Assembly (NCBI RefSeq): GCF_001468465.1 | Contig: NZ_LNSA01000012.1 | Coordinates: 51,199 to 115,198 of the forward strand | Reading direction: 5' to 3' | Origin: Sphingopyxis sp. H115 | Lineage (GTDB): Bacteria; Pseudomonadota; Alphaproteobacteria; Sphingomonadales; Sphingomonadaceae | Length of the DNA stretch: 64,000 nt | Part shown: positions 53,003 through 61,661 of the stretch, piece by piece | Layout: each line of letters starts with the position of its first letter | Numbering within the stretch: the stretch's first letter is position 1 | The notes under the pieces: generated by a model | Database searches by the model: none | Told to the model about the DNA's origin: nothing | What the model saw: only the letters and a program-made list of their open reading frames with translations | Position numbers and translations under genes: made by a program

Positions 53003-55120
53003 ATGCTTATTCCCTTTTCCCGGCTCTATCTGAGCGATGCCAATGTGCGCAAAACGCGCAGCGAAGAAGACGATATCCAGCTTTCCGCCGACATCGAAGC
53101 GCGCGGCCTTTTGCAGAACCTGCTGGTCACCAGGAGCAAGAAGCGCGGCAAGTTTGCCGTGATCGCCGGTGGCCGGCGATTGCGGGCCATCGAGATGATC
53201 GTCACGCGCGGTGCCTGGGCCCCCGATACCGAGATCGAATGCAAGCTGCTCGAAGGCAGCGAAGAGGAAGCAGGCGAGGCCTCGCTTGCCGAGAACTTCC
53301 AGCGCGTCGGGATGTCACCGGCTGAGGAATGCCGGGCCTTCCAGCACTTTATCAAGGAAGGCAGCGACGTTGCCGCGGTCGCCAAACGCTTCGGCCTCAC
53401 CCTGCGCTTCGTGGAAGGCCGCTTGCGGCTAGCGAACCTTGCCGAGCCGATTTTCGAGGCACTCGCCAAAGGCGATGTCACACTCGAGATCGCCAAGGCC
53501 TACGCAGCGACCGACCAGCACGAGGTGCAACTGCGGGTCTTTGAGCAGATGCGCTACGCCTATAACCCAAGCGCCGATGCCATCCGGCGTATGGTGGCGA
53601 ACGGTTCCATGCGCGGCAATGACCCGATTGCGCTGCTGATCGGCGAAGATGCCTATGTGGCCGCCGGCGGGAAGATCGAACGCGACCTCTTCAGCGAAGC
53701 GGCAGATGATCGCTGGATCGACATCGAGATCGCCCACAGGCTTGCGGCCGAGAAAATGGAGGCCGAAGCCCAGCGGATCGCTGCTGAAACTGGCCTTGCC
53801 TGGATCAGCCCAGTGGCGTCGACCAATTCATGGCAGGCGCGCAGCGAAATGGGCGTCAATGCTGTCCGGCTGCCGCCCGCGCCGCTGTCCGAAGAAGCAC
53901 GAGCCCGAATTGACGCGATCGATGCCCGCATGGAAGAAATCAGCGAGATCATCGACGAAGGCCATGAAGGCGGCCCTGAAGGCGACGGGGCCGATTTCGG
54001 GCAGCTCGAGGCCGAGTATGAGGATCTCGATGCTGAGCGCAGCGACCTCAATAACCCGGTGCGCGAACTGCCCGAAGAATGGCGCAGTGAGGCCGGGCGG
54101 TTCCTGGTTCTCACCACCCGCGGCGAGATGGTGCTCGAGGCCGATTACTACAGCGAAAAGCGCCTGTCGTTCGAGACCGATGAGAATGGCAAGGTGACAG
54201 CGACGGCCGAAGAGCCGGTGTCAGGTTCCACCAAGCGCGGTAGCGCTGCACCTTCCAGACCCGAGGCAGTTGCGCCGGGCACGGAGAAGCCGATCAGCGC
54301 CCGTCTGTTCGACGAGCTTTCCGTGCAGCGCCGTAATATCCTGTCGGCATCCCTCCTCAGCGATGCCGGGCTCGCGCTCGACTTCGCCATCTTCGCGCTG
54401 GCTGACAGCCGCAGCTATGAAAGCCGGGGAACCTCGATCAGGGGCGGGCACCCCAGCGATCCGGCGACCGGAGAACTTCCGCAGTCCACAGCCGAAGGGA
54501 TTCTCGCCGAGGCCGAAAGCGCGCTCGACAAGGCATGGCAGGAACATGGGTGTGCGGCGCAGCGCTTCATTGCCTTTCGCGAACTTGCCGACGAAGCCAA
54601 GGCGGCGTGGCTCGCCTATGCGGTGGCCATCTCGCTCGAAGCCAAGAAGGGCTATGGTTCGGAATACCATCCGATCCATGCCGTCATCGGCAGCATGCTC
54701 GACATTGACGTTGCAGCAATGTGGCGCCCGACAGCCGAGAATTTCTTCGACCGGGTGAGCAAGACCTCGTGTCTTGCGGCACTGACCGAAGTCGGCGGCA
54801 GCGATCTTGCGGCGCGTTATGCCGCATCGAAGAAGGCTGACCTTGCCAAGACCTGCGAGACGATCTTCGCCGGCAAGGCGATCATTGAACAGGACGTCAA
54901 GGAAGCAGCGCTGGCCTGGCTCCCCGAAGGCATGAAGTTCACGATTGGTGCCAACCCCGCTGATCCGGTCATCCCGGACACCGACGAAAGCGCCCCTGTC
55001 TCCGGCGCCTGCGATGGCGATGGCGCTGAACCTGAAGCTGAAGCCGATAGCGAGGCCGACGAGCTTATCAATGACCATCAACCTGAAGTCGCCTGTGAAG
55101 AAGCGGCGGTAGCCGCCTGA
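53003..55120 (+). CDS. Large ParB-like nuclease-domain protein
   Basis: 705 residues from the ATG at 53003. Residues ~1-110 are a ParB/Srx-type domain: IPFSRLYLSDANVRKT, DIEARGLLQNLLVTRS, FAVIAGGRRLRAIEMI and ASLAENFQRVGMSPAEE. A ParB-like helix-turn-helix follows (VAKRFGLTLRFVEGRLRLA). The remaining ~450 residues are helical and acidic and have no recognised domain. It is separate from the true parB at 43.4 kb and has no parA partner, so a role in DNA metabolism or regulation during transfer is more likely than partition. Proteins of this type accompany strawberry-notch and ArdC genes on related plasmids (recalled, not checked). Confidence 0.82.
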   Translation: MLIPFSRLYLSDANVRKTRSEEDDIQLSADIEARGLLQNLLVTRSKKRGKFAVIAGGRRLRAIEMIVTRGAWAPDTEIECKLLEGSEEEAGEASLAENFQRVGMSPAEECRAFQHFIKEGSDVAAVAKRFGLTLRFVEGRLRLANLAEPIFEALAKGDVTLEIAKAYAATDQHEVQLRVFEQMRYAYNPSADAIRRMVANGSMRGNDPIALLIGEDAYVAAGGKIERDLFSEAADDRWIDIEIAHRLAAEKMEAEAQRIAAETGLAWISPVASTNSWQARSEMGVNAVRLPPAPLSEEARARIDAIDARMEEISEIIDEGHEGGPEGDGADFGQLEAEYEDLDAERSDLNNPVRELPEEWRSEAGRFLVLTTRGEMVLEADYYSEKRLSFETDENGKVTATAEEPVSGSTKRGSAAPSRPEAVAPGTEKPISARLFDELSVQRRNILSASLLSDAGLALDFAIFALADSRSYESRGTSIRGGHPSDPATGELPQSTAEGILAEAESALDKAWQEHGCAAQRFIAFRELADEAKAAWLAYAVAISLEAKKGYGSEYHPIHAVIGSMLDIDVAAMWRPTAENFFDRVSKTSCLAALTEVGGSDLAARYAASKKADLAKTCETIFAGKAIIEQDVKEAALAWLPEGMKFTIGANPADPVIPDTDESAPVSGACDGDGAEPEAEADSEADELINDHQPEVACEEAAVAA

Positions 55121-55148
55121 GGCGGCAAATCACCCCTCCTGATGACCT

Positions 55149-55190
55149 GGCCCGGCCACTCGCCTGAGTGAGCTGGGCCTCTTTTTGTTG
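55149..55190 (+). terminator. Intrinsic terminator upstream of ardC
   Basis: GGCCCGGCCACTC-GCCT-GAGTGAGCTGGGCC forms a 13-bp stem with one bulge and is followed by TCTTTTTG. It lies 28 nt after the ParB-like stop, and the ardC Shine-Dalgarno GAGGAG is directly after the T-run. Confidence 0.85.
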
Positions 55191-55202
55191 AGGAGCAGGC
55201 CA

Positions 55203-56153
55203 ATGCGCCAAAGACCCAAGCGCGACGTCGCGCAGGAAATCACCAATCTGATCATCGCTACAATCGAGGCCGGAACGCTGCCCTGGCGCCGGCCCTGGAA
55301 GAAGACTGGGATGGGCGGAGCGCCGCTGCGCGCGGCAGGCGTCCCTTACACAGGGATCAACCGCCTCTATCTTTGGGCGGTCGCCGACCATTATGGTTAT
55401 GGCTCGCGCTACTGGATGACCTGGCGGCAAGCCATCGAGCTTGGCGGAAAGGTGCGCAAGGGCGAGACCGCCGAGCCGAGCATCTACTTCAACAGCACGA
55501 AGAAGACTGCGATCGACCAGGCGACCGGCGAGGAATCCTCGAAAACAATCCGGTTCATGCGCGCCTACAGTGTGTTCAACGCATCGCAAATCGACGGGCT
55601 GCCGCCGCATTTCTATCCGAGCCCGGTGCCTGAAGCGCCGCCGACGCCCTCGCAGAAGGCCGCTGCCATCGAGCGCTTCTTCTCACCCGTTCCGGCTGAC
55701 ATACGCCTCGGCGGAGACCGCGCGTTCTACTCGCCGGGCGCTGATTATATTCAGCTTCCGCACCCCAATGTCTTCAACACCGAAGACGGGTTCGTGGCGA
55801 CGAAAGCGCATGAACTCGGGCATTGGTCGGGCCATGCCTCGCGGCTCGCCCGCGAGTTTGGCAAGCGTTTCGGCGACAAGGCATACGCTTTCGAGGAGCT
55901 GGTGGCCGAGCAGGTGAGTGCGCGCATTTGCTATGAATTGGGTCTGCCGGCAGACCTTCACGAAAGCCATGCCAGCTACGTCTCGCACTGGCTGGAGATC
56001 CTCAAGGCCGACAAGACGGCGATCATCACCGCAGCCGCGAAGGCCGATCAGGCGTTCAACCATCTTGCGGCCTATTCGGGCTTCCAGAGCGAACCTGCCG
56101 GCGAAGAGGGGGAGGAAGCCGATGAGACGGCGCCAGTTCCGGCTTTTGCTTGA
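55203..56153 (+). CDS. ardC: ArdC-like antirestriction/ssDNA-binding protein with metallopeptidase domain
   Basis: 316 residues from the ATG at 55203 with GAGGAGC upstream. The N-terminal domain (1-~135) matches ArdC: DVAQEITNLIIATIEAGTLPW, YTGINRLYLW, YWMTWRQAIELGGKVRKGE and IYFNSTKK. The C-terminal domain has a zinc-metallopeptidase motif AHELGHWSGH (~202-211) and a downstream Glu in AFEELVAEQ. ArdC binds single-stranded DNA and can protect incoming plasmid DNA from restriction (family knowledge). It overlaps the next gene by 32 nt. Confidence 0.88.
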   Translation: MRQRPKRDVAQEITNLIIATIEAGTLPWRRPWKKTGMGGAPLRAAGVPYTGINRLYLWAVADHYGYGSRYWMTWRQAIELGGKVRKGETAEPSIYFNSTKKTAIDQATGEESSKTIRFMRAYSVFNASQIDGLPPHFYPSPVPEAPPTPSQKAAAIERFFSPVPADIRLGGDRAFYSPGADYIQLPHPNVFNTEDGFVATKAHELGHWSGHASRLAREFGKRFGDKAYAFEELVAEQVSARICYELGLPADLHESHASYVSHWLEILKADKTAIITAAAKADQAFNHLAAYSGFQSEPAGEEGEEADETAPVPAFA

Positions 56154-56514
56154 GCCGGCACCGCAGGAGGTCGTTTGCCTCACCCAGCTTCACCGTTATG
56201 CGGGCGATGTTGCAGGCCGGAGGAGGGCGCCGATCGGCGAGGAGCTGGACCAGCATATCGCAGGCCTGTTCCCCCAGAGGGACCCGCGCCAGGTGCTGGA
56301 CGGCCTTCTCGGCAAGGGGGGCGTCGGTTGGTCGCTTGGCACAGTTCCGGGTCAAGGCCGATCGCTCATCATCCAGACAACCGAGGCGGGCGTTGCGGTC
56401 TCGGCAATAGCGAGGATCCTCGAACAGATTGCGCCAGGGGCGCTCCTGCGACCGATGATCTACGAGCCGTTGCTGCTGGAGAACCCGAGCGAGCACTGCG
56501 GCAGCCTGCATTGA
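56122..56514 (+). CDS. Hypothetical protein overlapping ardC
   Basis: 130 residues from the ATG at 56122, preceded by AGGGGGAGGAAG within the ardC coding end. Not recognised. Basic N-terminus; the centre is IGEELDQHIAGLFPQRDPRQ and LIIQTTEAGVAVSAIARIL. The out-of-frame overlap with ardC implies coupled translation. The gene is followed by a purine tract and hairpin leading the next gene. Confidence 0.6.
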   Translation: MRRRQFRLLLEPAPQEVVCLTQLHRYAGDVAGRRRAPIGEELDQHIAGLFPQRDPRQVLDGLLGKGGVGWSLGTVPGQGRSLIIQTTEAGVAVSAIARILEQIAPGALLRPMIYEPLLLENPSEHCGSLH

Positions 56515-56561
56515 GGAAAGGGGGATGGGGCCATTGCATCTTGCAATGGAAAGGAAGCCTC

Positions 56562-57203
56562 ATGTCCTGCGACATTGATTACCGTTACCGCCGCGCACTC
56601 CAGCCCGATGGGCTGACGACCTTCGAAAATGCGCTGCGAGCATTGAACGAGGCCGTGGATGATGTCCGTCTGGCAGGCCGGCAGGCCGCAACCTGTCCGG
56701 CAGTGCTGCTGCTGACGCGCCACCTTCAACGCATTGCTGACGGAAGGCCGACCGAATGTGAGGCAGACGACCAGGCTCTGCGGTCCCAATGCATTGAACG
56801 CCTTGCCGAGCTCAAACACAGGCCTGCGATCATTGCGCTGGTCAAACGCGGGATCGACTATCGTCCCGAAGAACTGCGCCACTACCGGCGCGAGGGCACG
56901 CGGGCGCTGCGCCAGATCGCAGCAGGGATCGGGCTCGAGCACGCCGATTATCGCATCAGCTATTACACCTCACAGGAACAGCTCGCGGGCGAGCATGTGC
57001 TGGAAGCCGACGGGATCTACGTCCGGATCAGCCCGGAAAGGTTCGGCGAGCCGGGTCTCGCCTGGCGCAACCCGTTCTGGAAACCGCCTGGCGCGGTGAT
57101 GCGCAAAGCGCCGATCACCGCCCTTGCAGACATTCCCGCACTCACGGCGCGGATCGCGCGCGAATTGAAGATCGCACCTCCGGCGCAGCCGGGGCTCATC
57201 TGA
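56562..57203 (+). CDS. Hypothetical protein with hairpin-containing leader
   Basis: 213 residues. Not recognised. The middle is helical and basic (YRPEELRHYRREGTRALRQI) and the C-terminal half contains ISYYTSQEQLAGEHVLEADG and IYVRISPERFGEPGLAWRNP. The leader has a purine run and a perfect 8-bp hairpin CCATTGCA-TCT-TGCAATGG (56531-56549), with Shine-Dalgarno AAAGGAAG right after it. Confidence 0.62.
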   Translation: MSCDIDYRYRRALQPDGLTTFENALRALNEAVDDVRLAGRQAATCPAVLLLTRHLQRIADGRPTECEADDQALRSQCIERLAELKHRPAIIALVKRGIDYRPEELRHYRREGTRALRQIAAGIGLEHADYRISYYTSQEQLAGEHVLEADGIYVRISPERFGEPGLAWRNPFWKPPGAVMRKAPITALADIPALTARIARELKIAPPAQPGLI

Positions 57204-57215
57204 AGGAGAACACGC

Positions 57216-57839
57216 ATGGGCTGGCTTTACATGCACCGTGCCGGAATGGGGGGCTTCGACACTCCCAAGGCCTATCTTGACAATCAGCTCACATGGGAGC
57301 GCGAGAATGAAGAAACCGGCACCTTCGAAGGATGCCGGGTCATCAGAAGCGTGTCCACAACCGGTGCCTACTACGCGGCTGTCCAGCGCTATGGACCGAA
57401 CAACCAGACCCACGCCATCTCCGCGGTGATCTGTCTGGTCCGCTGGAACCCCAAGGCAGCCGACGGCCTCCTGTTCGGCTACAAGGACATGGATGAAAAT
57501 TCAGGACCGGTGGAGGCCGGGTGCCCCAGAAGTGTCCTGGAGGAGTTGGGGCCAACCAGTCATCCTTATGCCCTCGACTGGCGCAACCGGTGCTACCGCC
57601 AGCTCCGGCTCAAGGAACGCAAGATCGCCGATGGCGACATGATCCGGCTGCCTGAACCGATGAAGTTCACCGACGGCACCGAACACGCTGAATTCAGGGT
57701 GACAAAGCGCGGCGCGAAAATTGAACTCAGCACGCCCGATGGCCGAGGCCGGTTTCGCATCAGCAGATTGATGGAGCGCCGATTTGAAGTCGTGCCCCCA
57801 AAGCGCGCGGTGCGCACATTCTTCCCGGCGACGCCGTAA
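57216..57839 (+). CDS. Conserved-looking protein of unknown function starting MGWLYM
   Basis: 207 residues, 12 nt after the preceding gene with AAGGAGAA upstream. It begins MGWLYMHRAGMGGFDTPKAY, followed by AYYAAVQRYGPNNQTHAISA and LVRWNPKA. I recall a plasmid-associated family with this beginning (possibly DUF6927), not checked. It has no signal peptide or catalytic motif. A beta-rich C-terminal half ends FFPATP. Confidence 0.65.
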   Translation: MGWLYMHRAGMGGFDTPKAYLDNQLTWERENEETGTFEGCRVIRSVSTTGAYYAAVQRYGPNNQTHAISAVICLVRWNPKAADGLLFGYKDMDENSGPVEAGCPRSVLEELGPTSHPYALDWRNRCYRQLRLKERKIADGDMIRLPEPMKFTDGTEHAEFRVTKRGAKIELSTPDGRGRFRISRLMERRFEVVPPKRAVRTFFPATP

Positions 57840-57855
57840 CGCTCGGGAGGTGATC

Positions 57856-58056
57856 ATGCTGCCTCAGAGCCTGGACCCCAGAAGGGCGATCCTGTGCGGG
57901 CGCGCCAATGCCGAGCGTGTCGCCATTCGGATGACCGCAAATTCCGGGCAGAGCCATGCCGTGGTGAGGACGGACAGCAAGCTCCAGCCCTTTTGCGTTC
58001 TGCCTGCAGAAGAGGGCCTTGCCGGCGCGATCGAATTGCAGGTCGTGGTTTTGTAA
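57856..58056 (+). CDS. Small hypothetical protein
   Basis: 66 residues from the ATG at 57856 with a strong GGGAGGTGATC upstream. Not recognised. It has a short beta-rich pattern (SQSHAVVRTDSKLQPFCVLP, ELQVVVL). It is 16 nt after the preceding gene and probably cotranscribed with it. Confidence 0.5.
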   Translation: MLPQSLDPRRAILCGRANAERVAIRMTANSGQSHAVVRTDSKLQPFCVLPAEEGLAGAIELQVVVL

Positions 58057-58166
58057 GAGCGGGTAACCTCTTCGGCAAAACGGGAACACCTGCTGGGTTT
58101 GACACCCAAACCTTGATTACCGCAGATATTGACGCTATATCGCGTCAGAATTCATGGGAAAGTGCA

Positions 58167-58517
58167 ATGGCGATTCAAAACTACGCTGACAACGGCGCGT
58201 TTGCTCCGCGCAAGATCGTCGACGCGCTGCGGACGACCAGCGACGAACTCGCACGCTCGCTGGGCCTCGGCAAGGATGCGATCCAGCGCAAGGACCGGAT
58301 CGCGTCCGACCGGACGCAGCGCCGCCTTCGCCAGATGGTCGAGGTGCTCAACAAGGTCGAGCCGCGCTTTGGTTCGGCGTTGTTGGCCTATGCCTGGTAC
58401 CGCTCGGAACCACTGCCGGGTTTCTCGGGCCAGACTGCCATGCAGCTCGTGCAGAGCAACCGGGCCGATGACGTGCTGACCTATATCGACGCGGTCGACG
58501 CCGGCGTCCACGCCTAG
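58167..58517 (+). CDS. Xre/ParS-type antitoxin (toxin-binding DUF2384 domain)
   Basis: 116 residues from the ATG at 58167 with GGGAAAG upstream. The N-terminal half has a Xre-like helix-turn-helix (DALRTTSDELARSLGLGKDA) and the C-terminal half the toxin-binding domain (NKVEPRFGSALLAYAWYRSE, PLPGFSGQTAMQLVQSNRAD). It ends 4 nt before a RES-domain gene, the standard arrangement of Xre-RES toxin-antitoxin systems. The complex normally represses its own promoter. Confidence 0.88.
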   Translation: MAIQNYADNGAFAPRKIVDALRTTSDELARSLGLGKDAIQRKDRIASDRTQRRLRQMVEVLNKVEPRFGSALLAYAWYRSEPLPGFSGQTAMQLVQSNRADDVLTYIDAVDAGVHA

Positions 58518-58521
58518 TCCA

Positions 58522-59016
58522 ATGCACTTTACCGGGCTGCTCTACCGCGCCCACAATCCGGTCTGGTCCCGTGAACCCCTCTCAGGGGAGGGGGCCGCCC
58601 GATTTGGCGGACGGTTCAATCGCATGGGGCGCACGGCGCTCTATACTTCCCTCGCCCCTGAGACCGCGCTGCGCGAGGCCAATCAGGCTGGCACGCTGCA
58701 GCCCACCACGCTGGTGGCCTATCAGGCCGACATCGGGCCGCTGCTCGATGGCCGGGACACGGCTGCATTGCATCCCTTCGGCATCACACCGGCTGAACTC
58801 GCCGACCCGTCATGGCGTGATCGGATGCTCTCCGGCAAGCCGGTCCCGACGCAGGACCTGGCGGAGGCCGCGATCGCGCAAGGCTATGCTGGCATCGTTG
58901 TCCCGAGCTACGCCCGCGGCGCCCCCGCAGACGCGCTCAATCTTGTCCTATGGGACTGGGACGGGCGCATCACGCTTGTTGATGACGACGACCGACTTGG
59001 CCTTCGCAATAACTGA
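58522..59016 (+). CDS. RES-domain toxin
   Basis: 164 residues. The RES signature segments are present: LYRAHNPVWSREPLSGEGAA with conserved Arg, GGRFNRMGRTALYTSLAPET with conserved Glu in ALREA, and IVVPSYARG with the conserved Ser. RES toxins degrade NAD+ or ADP-ribosylate targets (family knowledge). With the preceding antitoxin it forms a plasmid-stabilising or phage-response module. Confidence 0.88.
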   Translation: MHFTGLLYRAHNPVWSREPLSGEGAARFGGRFNRMGRTALYTSLAPETALREANQAGTLQPTTLVAYQADIGPLLDGRDTAALHPFGITPAELADPSWRDRMLSGKPVPTQDLAEAAIAQGYAGIVVPSYARGAPADALNLVLWDWDGRITLVDDDDRLGLRNN

Positions 59017-59023
59017 TGGCCTC

Positions 59024-59521
59024 TTATTCCTCGATCATCCCTCCGAGGCCGGGATCGAGATACCACGATGGGCCTTCGGTAAAGTCGGCGTTGCGGGCAG
59101 GAACAGGGCCATCAGGCTCTGACGAGACGTAAGGGTTGACCATCGGTGCCGGGTGCTGGCCCGAGCGCAGAATGTGGCCCGACATCTGGCACCGCGGCCC
59201 GAGGAGCTCGAAGAGCCATTCGAGATCGTCGAGCATCTGGACAACCCCGCGCCCTGCCAGTGCATAGTAGAGGCAGCGCTGATAGTCATCGCAATGGCAG
59301 GACAGGATCTGCGTCAGCCGAGCCTTGGCATTGGGCAGGCCCTGAAACACGCCCTGCAAGGTCTCATAGAGCTCGCGCGCTGAGTAATAGGCATCGAACG
59401 GCTCCACTCCGATCGAGGCATTGGCGAGCATACGCTTGGTTGGACGGCAATTGGGATCAAGTGCCGCGTCGCGCAGCGTGACATCGAGGTCGAACTTGCC
59501 GATATCAAAGACCTTGTTCAT
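59024..59521 (-). CDS. Hypothetical protein
   Basis: 165 residues on the minus strand, convergent with the RES gene and divergent from the next. Not recognised. The sequence looks coding: ALDPNCRPTKRMLANASIGV, RLTQILSCHCDDYQRCLYYA and DDLEWLFELLGPRC. Four cysteines in the middle could bind a metal. The end GGMIEE is acidic. Confidence 0.6.
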   Translation of the reverse strand: MNKVFDIGKFDLDVTLRDAALDPNCRPTKRMLANASIGVEPFDAYYSARELYETLQGVFQGLPNAKARLTQILSCHCDDYQRCLYYALAGRGVVQMLDDLEWLFELLGPRCQMSGHILRSGQHPAPMVNPYVSSEPDGPVPARNADFTEGPSWYLDPGLGGMIEE

Positions 59522-59588
59522 TATTCATGGGCTCCTGCAGATTATGAACATAACGTGAACAAACGACAGGGTCAAGGCGTCATCATGC

Positions 59589-60875
59589 ATGTGGCTGGTA
59601 GGTAAGGACACCACAGGAAAGACCGGCAGGGTCGCCATCAGCGACGAGCTGAAGGCTGCGCTGGTGCGCTGGTATACAGGCCGGGGCAGCGAGGCCGACC
59701 ACCGCGCTTGCGTCTCACTGGTCTCGACCGCGCGAGAGAACCACAAGTGGATCGCCTGCGATTGCCTTGGGGCAGAGCGGCCGCCGCCGCTGATGAGCGC
59801 GGCCTATCTCAGTTTTCAGGAAACCTATTACCTCCGGCGTCTTACCTCGCGGCCAGGCCACGAGCCGGGCTGCCCGTTTCATCTGCCGCAGGCGCCACCG
59901 CGCATCCGCGAGACCGTGAAGGATTCGCTCTATGCCATCGGCCTTCCAAAAGGCCTGTTCAGCGCACACCAGAAGGCGCCGGAGAAGCTTGCACAGAGGC
60001 CAGAGGACATAGAGCCCGACGACCGCTCACGCGGCGTCGCGATCCCGCGCCTCGGCAAGCTGCTCTGGTTGCTGCTCGAACGCGCAGGCTCGAATATCCT
60101 GCGCGAATTACCGCCCAGCGGCAGGCGCGCAGGCTCGATCAGCGAAGAAATGCGTCACCTCAAGCGCGCCGCTCAGGGCCTCGAAATCGCGCCGGGCATC
60201 CGGCTGTCGGATCATCTCTACACCAACGCGATCGATTACGAGAAACGGCGGGTCCATGCCCGATTGCGGGCTGCGGCCGAGACCTGGCCGCCCGAGTTTG
60301 CACCGCAAGCCTTTCTGCTTCTCGAAGCGAGCGAGGTCACATCGAGCGAGGTGGTGACGGGGCTCGGAACTGTCGAAATCCGCAACCGCATCCAGCACAC
60401 CGGGATCATCCGCGCCGAGGTCGAGCCCCCATTTCTGGTGCTTGCTGTCGTCGGCGAGCACAGCCGGCGCGAAGGATACCTGGCGCTGCGGGCATATGCC
60501 CAGCCTGTGTTCAGCGGAAACCAGTTCGTGCCCGCCGAGCGCGACCACGATCGCGATGTGCTGCGCGCGCTCCAACAGGCCCAGTATGAACTGCGTCGCC
60601 TCGGCGTCAGGATGGCGGTCAAGAAGGTCCTTTTTGACATCACGCTGGGTGCTGGCTCGGCGAGGCCGGATTTCCTGGTGGCGCTGCTCGATGAGCATAG
60701 CGGGGAGGAATGCAAATTCGCGCTCCAGATCCTGCAGTCGGATGATGCCGACTATCTTGAGCTGTGCAGCATCGAGCGCGAGCGTCTCGCTCAGGCAGGG
60801 CATGTCGTATGCCTGTCGGTCAGCAGCGTGACGCCTCAGAAAATTATCAGCGAAGCCCGCCGCATTCTCGCGTGA
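59589..60875 (+). CDS. Unknown protein, possible PD-(D/E)XK nuclease fold at C-terminus
   Basis: 428 residues from the start codon at 59589. Not recognised as a named family. A Cys/His-rich N-terminal region (WIACDCLGAE, then HEPGCPFHLP) may bind zinc. Near residues 358-377, ARPDFLVALLDEHSGEECKF gives PD followed 12-14 residues later by ExK with hydrophobic neighbours, the layout of PD-(D/E)XK nucleases; VVCLSVSSV may be the following strand. Only one Asp and one Glu-x-Lys are visible, so this is a suggestion. A purine tract follows its stop codon and leads the next gene. Confidence 0.6.
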   Translation: MWLVGKDTTGKTGRVAISDELKAALVRWYTGRGSEADHRACVSLVSTARENHKWIACDCLGAERPPPLMSAAYLSFQETYYLRRLTSRPGHEPGCPFHLPQAPPRIRETVKDSLYAIGLPKGLFSAHQKAPEKLAQRPEDIEPDDRSRGVAIPRLGKLLWLLLERAGSNILRELPPSGRRAGSISEEMRHLKRAAQGLEIAPGIRLSDHLYTNAIDYEKRRVHARLRAAAETWPPEFAPQAFLLLEASEVTSSEVVTGLGTVEIRNRIQHTGIIRAEVEPPFLVLAVVGEHSRREGYLALRAYAQPVFSGNQFVPAERDHDRDVLRALQQAQYELRRLGVRMAVKKVLFDITLGAGSARPDFLVALLDEHSGEECKFALQILQSDDADYLELCSIERERLAQAGHVVCLSVSSVTPQKIISEARRILA

Positions 60876-60922
60876 AGGGGAGGGGGAGGATTTGAGCGAA
60901 CCTGAAGAAGGAGAGTTCGCTC
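60874..60922 (+). promoter_or_regulatory. Purine tract and Shine-Dalgarno-in-loop hairpin
   Basis: GAAGGGGAGGGGGAGGA (60874-60890) is followed by GAGCGAAC (60894-60901) and GTTCGCTC (60915-60922), perfect 8-bp arms. The Shine-Dalgarno AAGGAG is in the loop, and the ATG begins on the base after the stem. Confidence 0.7.
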
Positions 60923-61558
60923 ATGACATGCTTTGCTCCGTCGCCGCGCCCATCGACATCGATCTGGGGTGCTGTCCAACAGGCCGATCAGCTTGGCCCC
61001 GGGATTTGGTCGGTGATGACCGCCAGCCACGGCGGCATCATTCTGTCCGATCAGAGACAGGCCGCCATGCCGTCAGCGCTACAGATCGACGGAGGGTCCT
61101 ACGAAGAAGACTGCGATTGGGCGCTCCCGATCCTTGCCTTTTCCAGCGAGCTTGATGGGCAGGGCTCCTGCTCTGCAGGCTTTCTGCAGCTTGCCCGCGA
61201 TACCGCCAAATGTTGGCATCCGGACCGCTTCAGTGCCTTTACCGGCGAGGCTGTCGAGGAGAATGCCTCCACGATCCTGCGGACGCGTAAGGCCTACATC
61301 GCCGCCATCGGCGAGTTCTGCGTCACCAGCGCCTGGGGCGATTGGGCCGAATGGGTGCCGGAAGGCAAGGTTGGCGTGATTGCCCGGCAAGTCGAACGCG
61401 TCGATCACCTTGGCCGACCAACCTATGGCGAGGCCGAAGTCTGCGCGCTCATCGCCAAGGACCTCTACGCCGCGCGCGGCGAGGTCACGGCGCTGCGCGA
61501 TACGGCGCACGAGGTCATCCCGATACCTGAGGCCCTGCGGCCCAAGCGAGTCGGATGA
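60923..61558 (+). CDS. Unknown protein with WGAVQ...SHGG motif
   Basis: 211 residues from the ATG at 60923. The N-terminal region IWGAVQQADQLGPGIWSVMT and ASHGGIILSDQRQAAMP recalls a plasmid family (possibly DUF7007; recalled, not checked). CDWALPILAFSSEL and HPDRFSAFTGEAVEENAS follow. No catalytic motif is apparent. Its start is masked by a hairpin leader. Confidence 0.62.
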   Translation: MTCFAPSPRPSTSIWGAVQQADQLGPGIWSVMTASHGGIILSDQRQAAMPSALQIDGGSYEEDCDWALPILAFSSELDGQGSCSAGFLQLARDTAKCWHPDRFSAFTGEAVEENASTILRTRKAYIAAIGEFCVTSAWGDWAEWVPEGKVGVIARQVERVDHLGRPTYGEAEVCALIAKDLYAARGEVTALRDTAHEVIPIPEALRPKRVG

Positions 61559-61609
61559 AGAGCAGGCCGAAGGCCACCCGGCTCTGGCCAGGCATTGATC
61601 CGCCGATCT

Positions 61610-61661
61610 GAAGGGGAGGGGGAGGGGAAGGGCGAACCAGTGCGATGAAGGACCCTTTGCC
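61610..61661 (+). promoter_or_regulatory. G-rich tract and hairpin leader of the GHKL gene
   Basis: Four G-runs (GGGG, GGGGG, GGGG, GGG) separated by one or two A residues occur at 61613-61632. Possible stems are AAGGG/CCCTT (61628-61632 with 61653-61657) or GGCGAA/TTTGCC (61631-61636 with 61656-61661), with the Shine-Dalgarno GAAGGA in the loop. The ATG follows at 61662. Confidence 0.6.
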
